Source of the DNA: Nonomuraea pusilla
GTDB lineage: Bacteria > Actinomycetota > Actinomycetes > Streptosporangiales > Streptosporangiaceae
Assembly: GCF_900109355.1 (NCBI RefSeq)
Contig: NZ_FOBF01000021.1
Coordinates: 62,001-126,000 of the forward strand
Direction of reading: 5' to 3'
Length of the DNA stretch: 64,000 nt
A program made the translations under genes and the position numbers. Below are positions 61,025-64,000 of this stretch, one piece after another (within the stretch, counting starts at the first letter, position 1; the number at the start of each line of letters is the position of its first letter). Under the pieces are notes generated by a model that saw only the letters and a program-made list of their open reading frames with translations, was not told where the DNA came from and did no database searches.

Positions 61025-61492
61025 TCAGAGCGGTCCGAGGAGGTCGTGCAGGTCGGCGTCGAGGTCCAGCGCGGCCAGGACGCCCAGGAGTTCGCGCTCC
61101 TCGTACCGGAAGTGGGACTCCATGATCGCGGAGAGGCCGTCCAGGTGCAAGGCCAGCTCGCCCGGCGCGGCGTCCGAGGTGATCGCGCGGTCGAACCGCC
61201 CGAGCAGCATCGCGATCATCTCGTGGTCCTGCTGGAGCTTGGCGATCGTGGGCCGCAGCGACGGATGACGCGCGGACAGTTCGGGAAAGAGCCCGGCGTC
61301 CTCGCGTACGTGGTGCCCGTCGAGGGCGGCGCAGAATCCCTTGCAGTACAGCAGGAGGTCTGCCCGTGCCGAGGCGGTGTCACTGGCTTCCAGGGATTCG
61401 CGCGCGAGGCGCAGTGCCTGACGCAGGCGTCGATGCGCCGCCCGCAGTTCGAGATTCCAGGCTACGAGCCTGCTCTTCTCGCTCTCACCCAC
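61025..61492 (-). CDS. Hemerythrin domain-containing protein
   Basis: 155 residues. A four-helix hemerythrin-like bundle with iron-ligand candidates: CAALDGHHVREDAGLFPEL (HHxxE), LQQDHEMIAMLLGRF (DHE) and ESHFRYEERELLGVL (HxxxE). Such proteins bind a di-iron centre and may sense or store oxygen or nitric oxide. The GTG start at 61492 has no clear Shine-Dalgarno site and lies inside a 7-bp dyad (CTCACCC AC GGGTGAG, 61484-61499), so the true start is uncertain. Confidence 0.83.
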   Translation of the reverse strand: MGESEKSRLVAWNLELRAAHRRLRQALRLARESLEASDTASARADLLLYCKGFCAALDGHHVREDAGLFPELSARHPSLRPTIAKLQQDHEMIAMLLGRFDRAITSDAAPGELALHLDGLSAIMESHFRYEERELLGVLAALDLDADLHDLLGPL

Positions 61493-61718
61493 GGGTGAGG
61501 AACGGGGAAAGGGTCATCATGACCACCTTCCGGATCCGGCGCCTCCATGCCTGACGCGGTCCGTCACCGGCACGCGACGCTGCCTGGAACTCTAGACCGG
61601 CGGCCTCCCGGCGATCAACCCGGGCGGGCCGTCCCACGACATCGGTGTTCGCCTTCACCGCCGCCGCCCAGGTCCAGGCCACCATCGCGGTGCCGGGCGG
61701 CTCGCCGCCGCGCCTGCC

Positions 61719-64000
61719 TCAGTGCTGCGCCATGTCGACGAAGCGGCTGTAGTGGCCCTGGAACGCCACGGTGACGGTGGCGGTGGGGCCGTTACGGTGC
61801 TTGGCCACGATGAGGTCGGCCTCGCCCGCCCTCGGCGACTCCCGCTCGTACGCGTCCTCACGGTGCAGCAGGATGACCATGTCCGCGTCCTGCTCGATAG
61901 ATCCGGATTCGCGAAGGTCGCTTACTTGGGGACGTTTGTCCGTTCGTTGTTCGGGGCCTCGGTTGAGCTGGGAGATCGCGATGACCGGCACCTCCAGCTC
62001 CTTGGCGAGGAGCTTGATGGAGCGGGAGATCTCGGACACCTCGTTCTGGCGGCTCTCGGTCTTCTTCGGCGAGCTCATCAGCTGGAGGTAGTCGATGACG
62101 ACGAAGCGCAGGTCGTTGCGCTGTTTGAGGCGGCGGCACTTGGCCCTGATCTCCATCATCGACATGTTCGGAGAGTCGTCGATGAACAGCGGCGCCTCGG
62201 CCACCTCGCTCATGCGCCGCGCCAGGCGGGTCCAGTCGTCGTCGGTCATCAGGCCGGAGCGCATGGCGTGCAGCGCCACGCGGGCCTCGGCGGAGAGCAG
62301 ACGCATGGTGATCTCGTTGCGCGACATCTCCAGGGAGAAGATGACGGTGGTCATCCCATGCTTGATCGCCGCAGAACGCGCGAAGTCGAGGCCAAGGGTG
62401 CTGTTGTGGGTCGGGATCCACGTGCGCCCGGCCAGGTACAGGTGATCGGCGTTGTCCACCTCCACGCAACGCACAGGCACAGACGCCACCGGCCGCACGT
62501 CGGTGATGTGCCGGTGCATCGTCTTCGGATGGGCGTCGGTGTTCACGCGGGCGTTCTTGCGGCTCAACCGGAACACCTTGTCGGATGGCGTGAACGTGAT
62601 CGCGTAGCTGGTTGAGCTGTCTGCACGACCTCCCCGCACCGGCTTGGACGTCCAGGACGCCTTGTATCCCAGGCTCAGGATCAGTTCCCGGACGTCCTCC
62701 GCCAGACGACGGTTCGTGACGGCGAACTCGACTGTCCCGGCAGCACTGATGTGGCCGCCGGTGTCCAGCAGCCCGGCCAGGAGCGCCCTGCGCTGCGCCT
62801 CAGACGCGCGCAGGTATTCGCCTGGGATGTGCTTGTCGCCCAGCACACCCAACTTTCTCAGCCGGGCGTTCATGGTGCCGTGGTCGTCGCGGCACTTCTG
62901 GCACTGGCGAAGTCCGCTGGACGGACCGCCGCAGTCGGGGCACCTGGGCGACGGGGAGGGGCCGTGCTCGGCGTTCCTCGACCGGCAGCCGCACACCCTG
63001 CCGCAGGTGCGCTCCTGCGCTGTCTTCGGCGTGAAGGGCGTTCCGCACACGATGCACGGTCGTTCGGCGGTCGTCTCCGGCTCGGGCAGCAGCATCGCGT
63101 ACAGCAGCCCGCCTCGGCGCTCCGCCCGGAGACCTTCGGCAGCGACGTGTACGGCGATCTCCGGATCGCCGGTGGTGAACCGCGCACTGCCGGAGTGGCC
63201 GCCTCCAAGCCAGACGCCCAACGCGTACGGAGGAATCAGCAGGTCACGGTCGGGCAGGTCCAGCGGCTGCGCGTTGACGACGGTGTGGTTGAGGCGCTTA
63301 TCCGCGGTGTCGCACCTCAGCGTCGCGGCGATCTCCTCCGTCGTGCGCACCTCAGCGAAGGTCTTCTGATTCCGGTGCCTGTCGTAGCCGGACTCAGCCG
63401 CCTGAGCCGACTTGCGGGACGCCCGCGTGTCGGTGAGCCACTGGTGCTGAGCGTCGGCCACGATCACCGTGCCGTCACTGAACTCCACCTCGTAGCACGG
63501 GCGGTCGTACATGACGTCGGTGGCCGCCACGACCCGCGTGGGCCTGCCGTCCGCGCCGATCAGGTAGTCGCCGACCTTCACCTCCCCCATGGTGGTCCAA
63601 CCATCCGGCGTGGGCAGTGGCGTGTCGAGAGCGAGGGCCTTGCCGATCGCGGGGCGGGCGGCGACGACGATCATCTGGCCGGGGTGGAGGCCGTTGGTGA
63701 GCTGGTCGAGGTCAGCGAAGCCGGTGGGGACGCCGACCATCTGGCCGCCGCGGCTGCCGATGGCCTCCAGCTCGTCGAGGGCGCCCGGCATGATCTCGGC
63801 CAGCGGCGCGTAGTCCTCGGACGTGCGGCGCTCGGTGACCTTGTAGATCTCGCCCTGGGCGCGGTCGACCAGGTCGTCGACCTCCTCGTTGTTGCCGCCG
63901 TAGCCGAACGAGACGATGCGGGTGCCGGCCTCGATGAGGCGACGCAGGATGGCCTGCTCCCGCACGATCTTGGCGTAGTAGCCGGCGTTGGCGGCGGTGG
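61719..64000 (-). CDS. dnaB: Replicative DNA helicase DnaB, intein-interrupted (5' end outside window)
   Basis: The C-terminal part of DnaB, with the start beyond base 64000. Reading from the right edge, TAANAGYYAKIVREQAILRR is the end of the N-terminal domain; the RecA-like motor domain starts near GFADLDQLTNGLHPGQMIVV. The Walker A loop ARPAIGK|STLGLDF is split by a 412-residue intein between Lys and Ser. After it come SLEMSRNEITMRLLSAEARV, Walker B FVVIDYLQLMSS, LLAKELEVPVIAISQLNRGP and the arginine-finger region. Unspliced protein could not hydrolyse ATP, since the P-loop is broken. DnaB unwinds DNA at the fork. Confidence 0.96.
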   Translation of the reverse strand, partial: TAANAGYYAKIVREQAILRRLIEAGTRIVSFGYGGNNEEVDDLVDRAQGEIYKVTERRTSEDYAPLAEIMPGALDELEAIGSRGGQMVGVPTGFADLDQLTNGLHPGQMIVVAARPAIGKALALDTPLPTPDGWTTMGEVKVGDYLIGADGRPTRVVAATDVMYDRPCYEVEFSDGTVIVADAQHQWLTDTRASRKSAQAAESGYDRHRNQKTFAEVRTTEEIAATLRCDTADKRLNHTVVNAQPLDLPDRDLLIPPYALGVWLGGGHSGSARFTTGDPEIAVHVAAEGLRAERRGGLLYAMLLPEPETTAERPCIVCGTPFTPKTAQERTCGRVCGCRSRNAEHGPSPSPRCPDCGGPSSGLRQCQKCRDDHGTMNARLRKLGVLGDKHIPGEYLRASEAQRRALLAGLLDTGGHISAAGTVEFAVTNRRLAEDVRELILSLGYKASWTSKPVRGGRADSSTSYAITFTPSDKVFRLSRKNARVNTDAHPKTMHRHITDVRPVASVPVRCVEVDNADHLYLAGRTWIPTHNSTLGLDFARSAAIKHGMTTVIFSLEMSRNEITMRLLSAEARVALHAMRSGLMTDDDWTRLARRMSEVAEAPLFIDDSPNMSMMEIRAKCRRLKQRNDLRFVVIDYLQLMSSPKKTESRQNEVSEISRSIKLLAKELEVPVIAISQLNRGPEQRTDKRPQVSDLRESGSIEQDADMVILLHREDAYERESPRAGEADLIVAKHRNGPTATVTVAFQGHYSRFVDMAQH
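62403..63638 (-). other. DnaB intein, 412 residues, class 3-like, degenerate endonuclease
   Basis: It starts with Ala (ALALDTPLPT), not Cys or Ser, and ends with THN followed by Ser. Block B reads ADAQHQWLT with His65 and Trp67; block F has VRCVEVDNADHLYLAG with Cys391; block G is WIPTHN with Thr410. Trp, Cys and Thr at these positions are the WCT triad of class 3 inteins. The two LAGLIDADG motifs are LGVWLGGGH (residues 140-148) and LAGLLDTGG (287-295); each has Gly where the catalytic Asp belongs. Between them (195-249) lie clusters CIVC, CGRVCGC, CPDC and CQKC. Confidence 0.85.

Noticed and set aside
61485..61685. 66-codon minus-strand frame between the hemerythrin and dnaB genes
   Set aside because: No ribosome-binding site, no recognisable product, and it overlaps the promoter region of the hemerythrin gene.

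Overview
The window is very GC-rich actinobacterial chromosome, probably from the Streptosporangiales (Nonomuraea-like); the genus is inference. Pointers are the GTG starts and apparently leaderless genes, the AfsR/SARP regulator, F420/LLM-type enzymes, an SCO5389-family protein, the dnaX / ybaB-recR / lysC-asd gene set, and an intein-bearing dnaB. No prophage, insertion sequence, CRISPR array or biosynthetic megacluster is visible.

Layout. 1-5.6 kb: partial MFS transporter, methyltransferase, LCP cell-wall ligase, a 970-bp repeat-rich gene-free stretch, a CooC/ParA-like ATPase and an SCO5389-family protein. 5.6-10.5 kb: LLM oxidoreductase, rnhB, a LysR regulator divergent from an aminotransferase, and an acetyltransferase with a textbook terminator. 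10.6-15.5 kb: a large AfsR/SARP regulator flanked on both sides by triplets of a heptamer at exact 11-bp spacing, then a methyltransferase. 15.6-25.7 kb: small regulators and enzymes, including a coupled GNAT-TetR pair divergent from an HxlR gene over a perfect dyad, SURF1, a tyrosine phosphatase, an amidohydrolase, a TetR/LLM-oxidoreductase/amidase cluster with a palindromic operator, and a secreted LAS-type peptidase-like protein on a 15-residue repeat stalk.

25.8-34.5 kb is core: asd, lysC, a DUF5063 gene, recR, ybaB, an inserted GAF-domain regulator with a repeat-rich tail, dnaX, the SRP RNA and tRNA-Ser(GGA). 34.6-38.1 kb: a SUKH-like orphan and a self-contained ECF42-type sigma regulon (PPOX protein, YciI/DGPF protein, sigma factor) with two matching promoters. 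38.1-44 kb: TetR/P450, an XRE regulator, a zinc alcohol dehydrogenase, a LysE exporter and a YpfJ-type metallopeptidase. 44.2-47.8 kb: tRNA-Ser(CGA), tadA with two tandem TadA-associated paralogues, upp, and small membrane/PH-domain genes. 47.8-57.5 kb: XRE-TPR and GntR regulators, a frameshifted NmrA-like pseudogene beside a MarR gene, a dnaN-like clamp gene away from dnaA, a two-component system divergent from an ABC exporter, soxR and a stress protein. 57.7-64 kb: a phosphotransferase, HxlR/MFS/PPOX, a hemerythrin protein and the 3' part of dnaB.

The strongest observations are the dnaB intein, which carries the W-C-T residues of class 3 inteins, has both LAGLIDADG acidic positions replaced by Gly and holds an inserted cysteine-cluster module; the SARP heptamer arrays; and the ECF42 promoter pair.
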